In this document: in pieces, positions 1-7,604 of the stretch
Position numbering within the stretch: the stretch's first letter is position 1
How the letters are laid out: each line of letters opens with the position of its first letter
DNA from: Streptomyces albospinus
Lineage (GTDB): Bacteria > Actinomycetota > Actinomycetes > Streptomycetales > Streptomycetaceae
Direction: 5' to 3'
Length of the DNA stretch: 64,000 bases
Assembly: GCF_014648695.1 (NCBI RefSeq)
Contig: NZ_BMRP01000015.1
Span: 54,176 to 118,175, forward strand
Made by a program: the position numbers and the translations under genes
The notes under the pieces: model-generated
Databases searched by the model: none
The model's input: only the letters and a program-made list of their open reading frames with translations
What the model was told of the DNA's origin: nothing

Positions 1-98
1 AGGACGCGTACGACGGCGTCGGTGGGCTCCTGCACCTTGGGGTCGGGGACGTCCTCGACCCGCACATCGCCGGCGCCGTAGAGGATGGTCGCTCGCAT
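1..98 (-). CDS. Zinc-dependent alcohol dehydrogenase, N-terminus only (runs off the window)
   Basis: The minus strand opens with an ATG at 98 and reads about 32 residues (MRATILYGAGDVRVEDVPDP, then KVQEPTDAVVRV) before the window edge. This is the usual opening of medium-chain zinc alcohol dehydrogenases, where a first strand with a small Gly loop precedes the GroES-like fold. GGAGAG lies a few bases upstream. It is divergent from the XRE regulator at 397; such regulators often sit beside the oxidoreductase they control, which is inference here. Catalytic residues lie outside the window, so substrate cannot be judged. Confidence 0.75.
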   Translation of the reverse strand, partial: MRATILYGAGDVRVEDVPDPKVQEPTDAVVRV

Positions 99-396
99 GG
101 ATCTCTCCGATCGTGCGTTCCGCACCAGGTGCTCCGGATGCGGTGTTCAGGAAGTGGTGTTCCGGGAAGGCCGTCCCGGCCCTGGGTGGGCGGGCTCCTG
201 GAGGCACCGGGGTGCTCCTCGGTGGTGGCCGGTCGCAGCGCCGCGCGCACCGGGGGAAGGGGCCTACGGACATCCACCCTCGCCGCCGCCCGTCGTGCGC
301 GGCAGACCGCGCCGTGCCGGGGAGCCGCGTTCCGGGGTGTGACAGGGCCCCCCACGCCGACCCGTGCGGCATCCAGGGGCTGCCAGACTGGACGGC

Positions 397-1335
397 ATGG
401 CACATGAGCAGCGCAGCGGCAGCGGCGGCACCGAGCTGGGGCGCTTTCTGCGTGCCCGCCGCACCCAGGTGACCCCTGGCGAGGTCGGCCTCACGATCGG
501 TCCGGGGCTGCGCCGCACGCCCGGGCTGCGCCGCGAGGAGCTGGCCACCCTCGCCGGGGTGAGCATCGACTACTACACCCGCCTGGAGCGCGGCAAGGAG
601 ACCCGTCCCAGCCCGGCGGTCGTCGACGCCCTCGCCCGCGCCCTCCACCTGGAGCAGGACGAGCACGATCACCTGCGCGACCTCGCCGCGCGGGCCGCCC
701 GCTACGCCCCCGAACTCCCGGCCGCACCCAGCCGTACGGTGCGGCCCGGCGTCAAGCTCCTGCTGGAGAGCCTGCGCCCCAACCCCGCCTACGTGGTCAG
801 CCGCACCAATGACCTCCTGGCCCACAATCCCGGCGGGCTACAGCTGTTCGCCGGGATCGAGAGCTGGCCGGCCAAGCAGCGCAACATCGCGCGCTACCTC
901 TTCCTCCACCCTGCCGCCCGCGAGCTGTTCGACGACTGGGACAACCAGATCCGCGGCTGCGTATCCCGCCTCCGCGCCCTGGCCGGTACCGACCCGGACG
1001 CCCCCGACCTCGCCCACCTCGTCGGCGAACTCCTGCTCAAGAGCCCGGAGTTCGCCCGGCTGTGGGAACGCTACGAGGTCAAGGCCCGCGCCTACGGCCA
1101 GAAGACCTTCCGCCACCCCCAGGTCGGCACCCTCACCCTCGGCTTCCAGTCCATGCAGCTGGAAGGCACCCCCGGACAGCGCCTCAACGCGTACCACGTC
1201 GAGCCCGGCACCTCCGACCACGACGCGATGGTCCTGCTCGACGTGATCATCCCCAGTACCGCCCCAAGTCGGGCTCGTACCCATGCCGTTGACGCCCGCG
1301 GCCTTGACACTCCGTCGGAGCCCAAGGGCGAGTAG
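397..1335 (+). CDS. XRE-family regulator with MmyB-type C-terminal domain
   Basis: A 312-residue protein. Residues about 15-85 form a helix-turn-helix (RRTPGLRREELATLAGVS followed by YYTRLERGKETRPS), the signature of actinobacterial XRE regulators. Residues about 105-270 match the MmyB-like PAS-type ligand domain (LRPNPAYVVSRTNDLLAHNP, then FLHPAARELFDDW). The start is ATG 397: no Shine-Dalgarno is visible and CAGACT lies seven bases before it, so the message is probably leaderless; an upstream in-frame GTG at 364 has no support. It is divergent from the alcohol dehydrogenase at 98, its most likely target. The last 25 residues are low-complexity and not typical of the family. Confidence 0.88.
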   Translation: MAHEQRSGSGGTELGRFLRARRTQVTPGEVGLTIGPGLRRTPGLRREELATLAGVSIDYYTRLERGKETRPSPAVVDALARALHLEQDEHDHLRDLAARAARYAPELPAAPSRTVRPGVKLLLESLRPNPAYVVSRTNDLLAHNPGGLQLFAGIESWPAKQRNIARYLFLHPAARELFDDWDNQIRGCVSRLRALAGTDPDAPDLAHLVGELLLKSPEFARLWERYEVKARAYGQKTFRHPQVGTLTLGFQSMQLEGTPGQRLNAYHVEPGTSDHDAMVLLDVIIPSTAPSRARTHAVDARGLDTPSEPKGE

Positions 1336-1337
1336 TT

Positions 1338-1392
1338 GGAGGGGCGAGGCCGGCGGGGCGAGGAGGACAGGGGGAACACACTCCGCCCCTCC
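1338..1392. terminator. Possible terminator hairpin with a long loop
   Basis: GGAGGGGCG at 1338-1346 is complementary to CGCCCCTCC at 1384-1392, lying just after the regulator stop and before the SDR remnant. The loop is 37 bases, so the call is weak. Confidence 0.3.
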
Positions 1393-1393
1393 C

Positions 1394-1707
1394 TCAGCGG
1401 GTGGTGTGACCGCCGTTGACGAAGACCGTCCGGCCGTTGAGCCACCAGCCGTCGGTGAGCAGGAACAGCACACAGGGTGCGATGTCCTCGATCTTGGTCA
1501 GTTCACCGTTCATGGACGAGGACTTGTGGTAGGCGATGGAGTCGTCGGTCTCGGCCGGGTAGAAGAACGAGGTGTCCATGGGGCCCGGGGCGATGCTGTT
1601 GACGTTGATGTTGCGACCGAAAAGCTCCTTGGACAGCGCGCGGGTGAAGTGCTCGACGGGCGCCTTGCTGCCGGCGTAGACCGAGTACAGGCCGGTGCAG
1701 GCAGCAG
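1394..1707 (-). pseudogene. SDR oxidoreductase, C-terminal remnant
   Basis: Minus-strand reading gives the C-terminal third of a short-chain dehydrogenase: the catalytic Tyr/Lys segment YSVYAGSKAPVEHFTRALSK, then NVNSIAPGPMDTSFFYP, and the end NGRTVFVNGGHTTR. The Rossmann half with the TGxxxGxG motif is absent; upstream of about 1707 the frame runs into unrelated sequence and then the TetR gene. An ATG at 1579 lies inside the conserved region and would give only 61 residues, so this is a truncated gene. It lacks the cofactor site and cannot be active. It may have been a former member of the neighbouring TetR regulon (inference). Confidence 0.8.
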
Positions 1708-1748
1708 AATACCGACCGGCAGGTAAATGATCGGGCGAGCCGCGCGCC

Positions 1749-2393
1749 TCAGCCGGCCCGCCCCTCCGTGCCGGCAGCGGACCGCATTTCGCCGTCGCGG
1801 AAAATCCGGTCCAGGTGGTGCCGCAGGACCGCGACCGCGGACTCCGGGCTGCGTTGGCCGACCAGGATGCCGGTACCCAGCCCCGCCGAGAGGGCGAGCA
1901 GACCGATCGCCTCCGTCCGCGTGTCGACGTCGGGCGCGACGAGGCGGGCGTCCTGCGCCTGCCGGAGGAGGCCGGCCAGGGCGTCCTCGGCGGCGTCGGG
2001 GTTCTCGATGAAGGGCTGGGCGGCGAGCGCCTCGTCCGTCACGGACAGCACCGCGTACGAGGTGTAGACGAGGTGAAAGGTCCGGCTCTCCTTGTCGGTG
2101 GGCAGCGACTCCAGCAGCAGCGCCTCGATCACGGCGCGCGGGCCCGCGGCGTCCCCGGCGGCCCGGACCCGGGCGGCGGTGCGCGCGCCGAATCCGGCGG
2201 CCAGATGCTCCAGCCCGTAGAGGAGCAGCTTCTCCTTGGTTTCGAAGTAGTACTGCACCAGGCGGAGGGAGACGCCCGCTTCGGCGGCCACGTCGCGCAT
2301 CCCGACACCGTGCAGTCCGCGCCGTCCGGCGACCCGGACGAGCGCCTCGGCGATCTCGGTGCGCCGTTCCTCATGATCCACACGCTTCGGCAT
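1749..2393 (-). CDS. TetR-family regulator
   Basis: A 214-residue protein beginning MPKRVDHEERRTEIAEALVR at ATG 2393. The N-terminal helix-turn-helix (GMRDVAAEAGVSLRLVQYYF, about residues 28-47) is typical TetR; the rest is a ligand-binding helical domain. The start matches the family; an open frame extends further upstream but crosses the probable operator. It is divergent from the hydrolase at 2539, and two near-identical dyads lie in the gap, which fits autoregulation plus control of the hydrolase. The inducer is unknown. Confidence 0.9.
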   Translation of the reverse strand: MPKRVDHEERRTEIAEALVRVAGRRGLHGVGMRDVAAEAGVSLRLVQYYFETKEKLLLYGLEHLAAGFGARTAARVRAAGDAAGPRAVIEALLLESLPTDKESRTFHLVYTSYAVLSVTDEALAAQPFIENPDAAEDALAGLLRQAQDARLVAPDVDTRTEAIGLLALSAGLGTGILVGQRSPESAVAVLRHHLDRIFRDGEMRSAAGTEGRAG

Positions 2394-2470
2394 TCGCCAC
2401 GTCTCCGCCCTTGGTTCTTCGGCCTGTTGGCTCGTCGGCCCGGTGGTCCGCCGGCACCGGCGCACCTTCA

Positions 2471-2508
2471 TGGTACGCCCGTACCACCATCATGGTACGT
2501 TCGTATCA
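2471..2508. promoter_or_regulatory. Tandem dyad operator for the TetR/hydrolase pair
   Basis: Two copies of TGGTACG-NN-CGTACCA lie at 2471-2486 (perfect) and 2493-2508 (one mismatch, TATCA end). Dyad centres are 22 bp apart, about two helical turns, which suits two regulator dimers binding the same DNA face. They sit between the divergent TetR (start 2393) and hydrolase (start 2539) genes. Confidence 0.8.
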
Positions 2509-2538
2509 CGAAAATCGGATCTCTCCGGAGGTGTCACC

Positions 2539-3456
2539 GTGCCCGAGACCATGACCCGCGAGCGCGGCCCGGCCGACGTCGGCCGCTATGTGAACGAGAC
2601 CCTGCGCGACCGGTACTTCGGCGCCTGCGACGCGGTCTACGCTCTGGGCCCCGCCCCGCGAGCGGAGCGTGATGTGGAGACCCGCTTCGGGACCACACAC
2701 GTCTACGAGTACGGCCCCACGGAGCCCGGGAACGCGTCCCGGACTCCGGTGGTGCTCATCCACGGCTCCGGCTCCAACTCGTCGATGTGGTACCCGAACG
2801 TCGCCGCCCTCAGCGCGCAGCGCACGGTCTATGCGCTCGACACCCCGGGCGACCCCGGGCGCAGCATCCACCGCGAAGCCATGCACCGACCCGAACACGC
2901 CGCACAGTGGATGGACGAGGCCCTCGCCGCCCTCGGGCTCGACCGGGTCCACCTCATCGGGTCCTCCTACGGCGGATGGCTCACCCTGAACCAGGCGCAC
3001 CAACGCCCCGGCAGACTGGCCTCGGTGACCTTGCTCGACCCCGGCGGCCTGGAGAAGGTGGGGCTCCGCTTCTTCGTCTGGATCTTCGCCAGCCTGCTGG
3101 CGACCTCCGCGCCGAAGCCCCTGCGCCGGCACCTGGCGGCCTGGCTGGACCAGCCGGTCCTCATCGTGCCGGAACTGCGCGCGATGATCCGGCTCGGCGT
3201 CCGCTCGTTCCGCATCCGCCGGCCGGCTCCGCTCCCGCTGACCGACGACGAGATGCGCACCATCCGCACCCCGCTCTACCTGCTGATGGGCAGGCGGAGC
3301 CTCCTGGTCCACCCGAAGCGGCAACTGGTGCGCGTGCCTTCCCTGGTGCCCGGCGCCCGCGCCGAGATCCTCTCCGGCACCGGCCACGGGCCGCAGATCG
3401 ACCACGCCGAGACGGCCAACGACCGGATGCTGGACTTCCTGGACTCCGTCGACTGA
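2539..3456 (+). CDS. Alpha/beta hydrolase
   Basis: A 305-residue alpha/beta hydrolase. It shows the oxyanion loop HGSGSNSSMW, a nucleophile elbow GSSYGGW (Ser) and a late GTGHGPQ segment carrying the catalytic His. The start is GTG 2539, chosen because GGAGG at 2527-2531 sits seven bases upstream. It resembles the hydrolase at 56049 in this window (HGSGANATMW, GISLGGW), so the two are probably paralogs. Substrate unknown. A strong hairpin follows the stop, and the gene is likely repressed by the divergent TetR protein. Confidence 0.88.
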   Translation: MPETMTRERGPADVGRYVNETLRDRYFGACDAVYALGPAPRAERDVETRFGTTHVYEYGPTEPGNASRTPVVLIHGSGSNSSMWYPNVAALSAQRTVYALDTPGDPGRSIHREAMHRPEHAAQWMDEALAALGLDRVHLIGSSYGGWLTLNQAHQRPGRLASVTLLDPGGLEKVGLRFFVWIFASLLATSAPKPLRRHLAAWLDQPVLIVPELRAMIRLGVRSFRIRRPAPLPLTDDEMRTIRTPLYLLMGRRSLLVHPKRQLVRVPSLVPGARAEILSGTGHGPQIDHAETANDRMLDFLDSVD

Positions 3457-3471
3457 CGGCGGGCGCGGACC

Positions 3472-3509
3472 GTGCCGCGTCGTCGGCACCACCCCATACG
3501 ACGCGGCAC
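3472..3509. terminator. GC-rich terminator hairpin
   Basis: A perfect 12-bp stem, GTGCCGCGTCGT (3472-3483) with ACGACGCGGCAC (3498-3509), follows the hydrolase stop at 3456 and faces the convergent gene ending at 3619. There is no T tail, as is usual in Streptomyces. Probably bidirectional. Confidence 0.7.
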
Positions 3510-3618
3510 CGCCCCGCGCTCTCCGGCGACTTACGCGTCGGGGAGCGAAAAGCCCGCTGATCCCGAGTCGGCGACTCTGCTCACGGCAGCGGGCAGAGGA
3601 GGACCGAACGCCGGACGC

Positions 3619-3966
3619 TCAGGAGCGCGGCGGCTCCGCGCCGTCTCCGTCCCTGCCCCCGCGGCGGGTGCGCCCCCAACCGTCGCCGGTGGCGAGCGCC
3701 GCCACCAGGTCGGCGCCGCGAGCCGCCAGAACGCGACGCCGCTCCCAGCGCGAACGCGGCCGGACGCTTCCCTGCGTGCCCTGCTGCTGCGCGACTGCGA
3801 GTGCGGTCAGACGCCGGCCGGCCTGAGCAAGGTCGGCCAGGATGCGCTCCCGGTGGCGCTCGTTGCGCGCGCCGCGCAACGCCGCGCACAGCCCCTCGAT
3901 CCGCGCCACTGCCGCCCCGATGCGCAGGTTCGTGCTTCCTGTCGCTGTCATCCCGCCCCGCGCCAC
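3619..3966 (-). CDS. Small conserved-looking protein, unknown function
   Basis: A 115-residue protein. The start is GTG 3966 because AAAGGAGG at 3973-3980 lies six bases upstream; an internal ATG at 3951 has no such site. The first half is helical (IGAAVARIEGLCAALRGARN, then RILADLAQAGRRLTALAVAQ) and could form a coiled coil; the second half is Arg/Gly-rich and probably disordered. No catalytic motif or membrane segment is seen. It is convergent with the hydrolase. I do not recognise a named family. Confidence 0.55.
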   Translation of the reverse strand: MARGGMTATGSTNLRIGAAVARIEGLCAALRGARNERHRERILADLAQAGRRLTALAVAQQQGTQGSVRPRSRWERRRVLAARGADLVAALATGDGWGRTRRGGRDGDGAEPPRS

Positions 3967-4152
3967 CTACAGCCTCCTTTGTATGGACAGTCACCCAGCG
4001 CACAACACTTGCCCACATGCGCAATACCGCAACCCTCTTGAGGAGGGGATTCCGCGAGGCTTCGCAAGGTTGCGCTTCGGGCCGGCGCCGGGGGCGGGTG
4101 AACGCCGACATCGGGGCGCGTGTTCCGGGTCACCACGCGGCCCGCCGGACGG

Positions 4153-4513
4153 AATGCACGCTCACCGCGGCCGGTGTCGATGCGTTCCATGCTTCCACCC
4201 GCCGCTACTGGCTGCCGGAGTTCGAGGGCTCGGACCTGAACCTGGCGGGCTGGACCAAGAAGCTCACCGGCAAGCCCACCCTCACCGTCGGCTCCGTCGG
4301 CCTCGACGGCGACTTCCTCCGCGCGTTCGCGGGCGAGGGTGCGGGGGTCGGCAGCATCGACAACCTCCTCGACCGCCTGGAGCGCGACGGGTCGATCTTG
4401 TCGCCGTCGGCCGCGCCCTGCTCCAGGACCCGCAGTGGGCGGCGAAGGTCCTGGGCAACCGCATCGAGGAGCTCCAGCCCTACGACGCGGCGGCGCTGAA
4501 GACGCTGAGCTGA
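4153..4513 (+). pseudogene. Old Yellow Enzyme (NADH:flavin oxidoreductase) C-terminal remnant with frameshift
   Basis: Plus-strand reading gives the C-terminal third of an OYE-family barrel: LTAAGVDAFHASTRRYWLPE, then WTKKLTGKPTLTVGSVGLDG and NLLDRLERDG. Near 4389-4391 the frame must slip by one base to continue DLVAVGRALLQDPQWAAKVL and the end PYDAAALKTLS before TGA at 4513. About 250 N-terminal residues, including the flavin and catalytic sites, are missing. The one-base deletion plus truncation make this a decayed gene. Confidence 0.85.
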
Positions 4514-4546
4514 GCGGCCCCCTGGATCACCGGCCCGCTCCCGGGC

Positions 4547-5494
4547 CTACCGGAGGGTGTCGGGCCCCACGGACACGCCGCACAACTCGGCTGCCGTGCG
4601 CCAGAGTTCTTCCTCGCGGGCCTCGTCGTAGGACTCGGCCGAGGACCGGTCCACGGCATGGCGGTCGATGTAGGCGCCGGTGGGCCCCGGACGGGGTCCG
4701 GCCGCAGCCGCCGCGAGGAGCCGGCCGGCTTCGTCGGGGCTCAGGGCGAGCGGGGTGGCGGCCAGCGCTTGCAGGACGGTGCGGGAGAGCAACTGGACCG
4801 CGGGGCCGGCGTCGCGGACCAGGCCGGTGCCGGGGACATAGCCGGGGTTGAACGTGTAGACGTCGATGCCTTCGGGCAGTCGGCGGGCCAGCGCGTGTAC
4901 GAGGTAGAGGACGGCGAGCTTGCTGGTGGAGTAGGCCGTGCGGCCCTCGGCGGCGGTGTGCGCTCGCTTCCCCTCGTGGGGCGCGGCCAGGGCCTGGACG
5001 CTTTCCCAGCGGGGTGCGGGGACCATGCCCATGTTGTGGCGGAGGTCTCCGAAGTGCGTGTCGCTGCCGACCATGACGATGCGACTCGGCGCGGTGAACT
5101 GCTCCCACAGCAGGCGGATGAGGAGCCAGTTGGCGAGGACGTTGACCGCGAAGGTCAGCTCGACGCCGTCGGCGTCGGTGCGGGTCCGGGTGGTCAACTG
5201 GAGTCCGGCGTTCCCCACGAAACCGCGCAGCGGCGGCAGGTCCCCGGCGGCCAGGCGGCCACCGACCTCGTCGGCGGCGGCCCGGATGCATTCCCGCGCC
5301 GCCAGATCGCAGCAGACCGCGGACACGTGGGGATTTCCCGTTGCCTCGGCGAGTTCGGCGGCGAGCCGGTTGCCGCTGGTCCCCCGGGCCGTCACCAGTA
5401 GATGGAGGTCCGGGTTCTCCCGCAGCAGATGCTCCGCCGCCGTTCTGCCCAGTCCCCGACTCGCCCCGGTCATCAGCAGAGTGTGCGTTGCCAT
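4547..5494 (-). CDS. Short-chain dehydrogenase/reductase
   Basis: A 315-residue SDR, longer than classical 250-residue members and close to the retinol/protochlorophyllide-reductase-like group. The N-terminal nucleotide motif is TGASRGLG (residues 9-16), the structural NAG motif appears as FVGNAGLQL, and the catalytic Tyr/Lys is in YSTSK (about residue 190). ATG 5494 has GGAGA just upstream. It is followed after 33 bases by the convergent OYE remnant. Both are NAD(P)-linked oxidoreductase families. Substrate unknown. Confidence 0.88.
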   Translation of the reverse strand: MATHTLLMTGASRGLGRTAAEHLLRENPDLHLLVTARGTSGNRLAAELAEATGNPHVSAVCCDLAARECIRAAADEVGGRLAAGDLPPLRGFVGNAGLQLTTRTRTDADGVELTFAVNVLANWLLIRLLWEQFTAPSRIVMVGSDTHFGDLRHNMGMVPAPRWESVQALAAPHEGKRAHTAAEGRTAYSTSKLAVLYLVHALARRLPEGIDVYTFNPGYVPGTGLVRDAGPAVQLLSRTVLQALAATPLALSPDEAGRLLAAAAAGPRPGPTGAYIDRHAVDRSSAESYDEAREEELWRTAAELCGVSVGPDTLR

Positions 5495-5621
5495 GGTGTC
5501 TCCGGTACGTCAGTCCAGCGGGTACTGCGTACCGTAAGGGATCGCAACGGCGCGGTCGACGGCGCTTTCGCGCTTCTTGTCAGGGGAATGCCAACCGGCT
5601 CGGTCCCCGACTCCCGAAGCG

Positions 5622-6518
5622 TCAACCGGTGCCGCGGAAGAACTCTCCCAGCAGTGCGGCGGTGCGGTCCGGTGCTTCCTCCGGGACGTAGTGGTCGCAG
5701 GGCAGGGCCTCACCGCGTACGTCGTGCGCGTAGCCACGCCAGACCCCGAGGACGTCGTAGTGGCGGCCGACGAAGCTGTGCTCTCCCCACAGTGCCAGCA
5801 GGGGTGCCGCCACCTTCCGGCCTGCGGTGAAGTCCGCGTCGTCGTGGACCAGGTCGATGGACGCGGCAGCCCGGTAGTCCTCGCAGGAGGCGTGGATGGC
5901 CGCGGGGTCGGAGAAGCAGCGCACGTATTCCCGCAGGGCGGCCTCGGAGTACGGGGTGCCGCCGTGGTGACGGGCGCCCATGCGGGACCGGATCCAGAAT
6001 TCCGGGTCGTTGCCGATGAGCCGCTCGGGGATGCCGTGGCCGGCGGTGAGGAAGAACCAGTGGTAGTAGCCGTGCGCGAAGTCGGCGTCGGCGTGCTCGT
6101 AGGCGTGGCGCGTCGGGACGATGTCCAGGACCGCCAGGGCACGGACGGCGTCGGGGTGGTCGAGGGTGAGGCGGTGGGCGACGCGGCCACCGCGGTCGTG
6201 TCCGGCGACGGCGAAGCGCTCGAAGCCCAGCGCGCGCATCACCAGGAGCTGGTCGCGCGCCATCTCGCGCTTGGCGTAGGGCAGATGGCGGGCGTCGGAG
6301 GGCGGTTTGTCGCTGTCGCCGTAGCCGCGCAGATCGGTGAGGACCACGGTGTGGGTGGCCGCGAGCCGCGGGGCGAGGTGGTGCCAGATCAGATGGGTCT
6401 GCGGATAGCCGTGCAGGAGGAGGAGCGGTGGCCCTTCGCCGGCGGTCCGCACCGCGATCCGTACGCCGTCGGCGTCGACCGTGCGGCGGGTGAAGGAGTC
6501 GGGCAGCAGAGCGGTCAT
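5622..6518 (-). CDS. Haloacetate (fluoroacetate) dehalogenase-like alpha/beta hydrolase
   Basis: A 298-residue alpha/beta hydrolase starting at ATG 6518. Residues match fluoroacetate dehalogenases: oxyanion region HGYPQTHLIWHHLAP, nucleophile elbow GHDRGGR with Asp in place of Ser and two Arg that hold the carboxylate, YYHWFF with the His-Trp pair used for halide binding, and a late CDHYVPEEAP with the catalytic His. The presence of this whole set supports hydrolysis of 2-haloacids by an Asp ester mechanism, though related epoxide hydrolases share part of it. It is divergent from a LysR gene, with a dyad box between them. Confidence 0.8.
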   Translation of the reverse strand: MTALLPDSFTRRTVDADGVRIAVRTAGEGPPLLLLHGYPQTHLIWHHLAPRLAATHTVVLTDLRGYGDSDKPPSDARHLPYAKREMARDQLLVMRALGFERFAVAGHDRGGRVAHRLTLDHPDAVRALAVLDIVPTRHAYEHADADFAHGYYHWFFLTAGHGIPERLIGNDPEFWIRSRMGARHHGGTPYSEAALREYVRCFSDPAAIHASCEDYRAAASIDLVHDDADFTAGRKVAAPLLALWGEHSFVGRHYDVLGVWRGYAHDVRGEALPCDHYVPEEAPDRTAALLGEFFRGTG

Positions 6519-6575
6519 GGCCCGATCCCAGCACCGCCGGGCAGGCCCGTCCAAGACCGATTGCCGACAACGCAG

Positions 6576-6590
6576 ATAGGCGCGGCCTAT
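6576..6590. promoter_or_regulatory. LysR-type T-N11-A box, site 1
   Basis: ATAGGC-GCG-GCCTAT is a perfect dyad (with flanking G/C it extends to 6575-6591) in the gap between the divergent dehalogenase (start 6518) and LysR (start 6625) genes. It fits the T-N11-A rule for LysR-type regulators and matches site 2 at 7532. Confidence 0.75.
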
Positions 6591-6624
6591 CACCGGTGGA
6601 CCGCCACGTACGGTGGGACGCATC

Positions 6625-7515
6625 ATGGACGTCCGGCAGCTCGAATACTTCCTGGCGGTGGTGGACCACGGCGGGTTCAACCGGGCCGCCGCCGCGCTGT
6701 ACCTGTCTCAGCCTTCGCTGTCGCAGGCCATCCGCACGCTGGAACGGGACCTGGGCAGCGAGCTGTTCCACCGCATCGGCCGCCGGGCCGTGCTCACCGA
6801 GGCCGGCACCGCGCTGATCGAGCCCGCCCGGACCGCGGTGCGCGGTCTGAAACTGGCGCGCGCGAGCGTCGAGGCGGTGCACGGCCTGCGCGGCGGGCGG
6901 ATCGACATCGCCGCGATGCCCTCCCAGGCGATCGAGCCGCTGACCGGGATGATCCGGCGCTTCGCCACGGCGCACCCCCAGGTCTCCGTCGCGGTGCGAG
7001 CCGCGTTCACCGCCCAGGACGCCGCACAGATGGTGCGTACCGGAGTGTCCGAGCTCGGGCTGCTGGCCGGGCCCCGGGACCTGCCGCTGCGGGACGTGGA
7101 GATCCATCCCCTGGCGCGGCAGCGGTTCGTGCTGCTCTGCCCGCCCGACGGGCCCTTCCCGCCGGGTGCCGCCGTCCACCGGGAGCAGCTGGCCGGAGCG
7201 CGGCTGATCGTGGGGCAGCCGGGCACCGGTATGCGCGGGTACGTGGACGAGCTGCGCGCCCGGGGCGTCGATCTGACGACGGTGGTGGAGGTCGAGCACC
7301 GGGTGGCGATCCTGCCGCTGGTCCTGGCCGGGGTCGGCCTGGCCGTGGTGACCGACGCCTGGCGCCCCCTCGCCGAGCGGACGGGGCTCTCGGTGCTGGC
7401 CCTGGAACCCGCCACCGGCCTGGACGTCTGCCTCATCAGCCGCCGCACCGCGCTGACCCCCGCCGCACGCGCCTTCCTGGAGAACGCCGCACCCGCGGAC
7501 GGCGCCGCCCCGTAG
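6625..7515 (+). CDS. LysR-family regulator
   Basis: A 296-residue LysR-type regulator. The N-terminal winged helix-turn-helix reads MDVRQLEYFLAVVDHGGFNR and AALYLSQPSLSQAIRTLERD; residues about 90-290 form the periplasmic-binding-like effector domain. The start is ATG 6625, which matches the family. It lies between a dehalogenase-like gene (divergent) and a tartrate-dehydrogenase-like gene (downstream), both preceded by the same dyad, so it probably controls all three. The effector may be a small carboxylic acid, by analogy with the enzymes (inference). Confidence 0.9.
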   Translation: MDVRQLEYFLAVVDHGGFNRAAAALYLSQPSLSQAIRTLERDLGSELFHRIGRRAVLTEAGTALIEPARTAVRGLKLARASVEAVHGLRGGRIDIAAMPSQAIEPLTGMIRRFATAHPQVSVAVRAAFTAQDAAQMVRTGVSELGLLAGPRDLPLRDVEIHPLARQRFVLLCPPDGPFPPGAAVHREQLAGARLIVGQPGTGMRGYVDELRARGVDLTTVVEVEHRVAILPLVLAGVGLAVVTDAWRPLAERTGLSVLALEPATGLDVCLISRRTALTPAARAFLENAAPADGAAP

Positions 7516-7531
7516 GGCACCGGCCCCTCGG

Positions 7532-7546
7532 ATAGGCAGTCCCTAT
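7532..7546. promoter_or_regulatory. LysR-type T-N11-A box, site 2
   Basis: ATAGGCAGTCCCTAT between the LysR stop (7515) and the dehydrogenase start (7605) shares the ATAGG-N5-CCTAT core and 15-bp length with site 1. One pair is mismatched. It suggests the downstream gene has its own LysR-controlled promoter. Confidence 0.7.
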
Positions 7547-7604
7547 AAGACCGATGGTCAGAGAGACTTGGACGCCGCCGGCCGCGGATTGCTGCAATCA
7601 CCCC

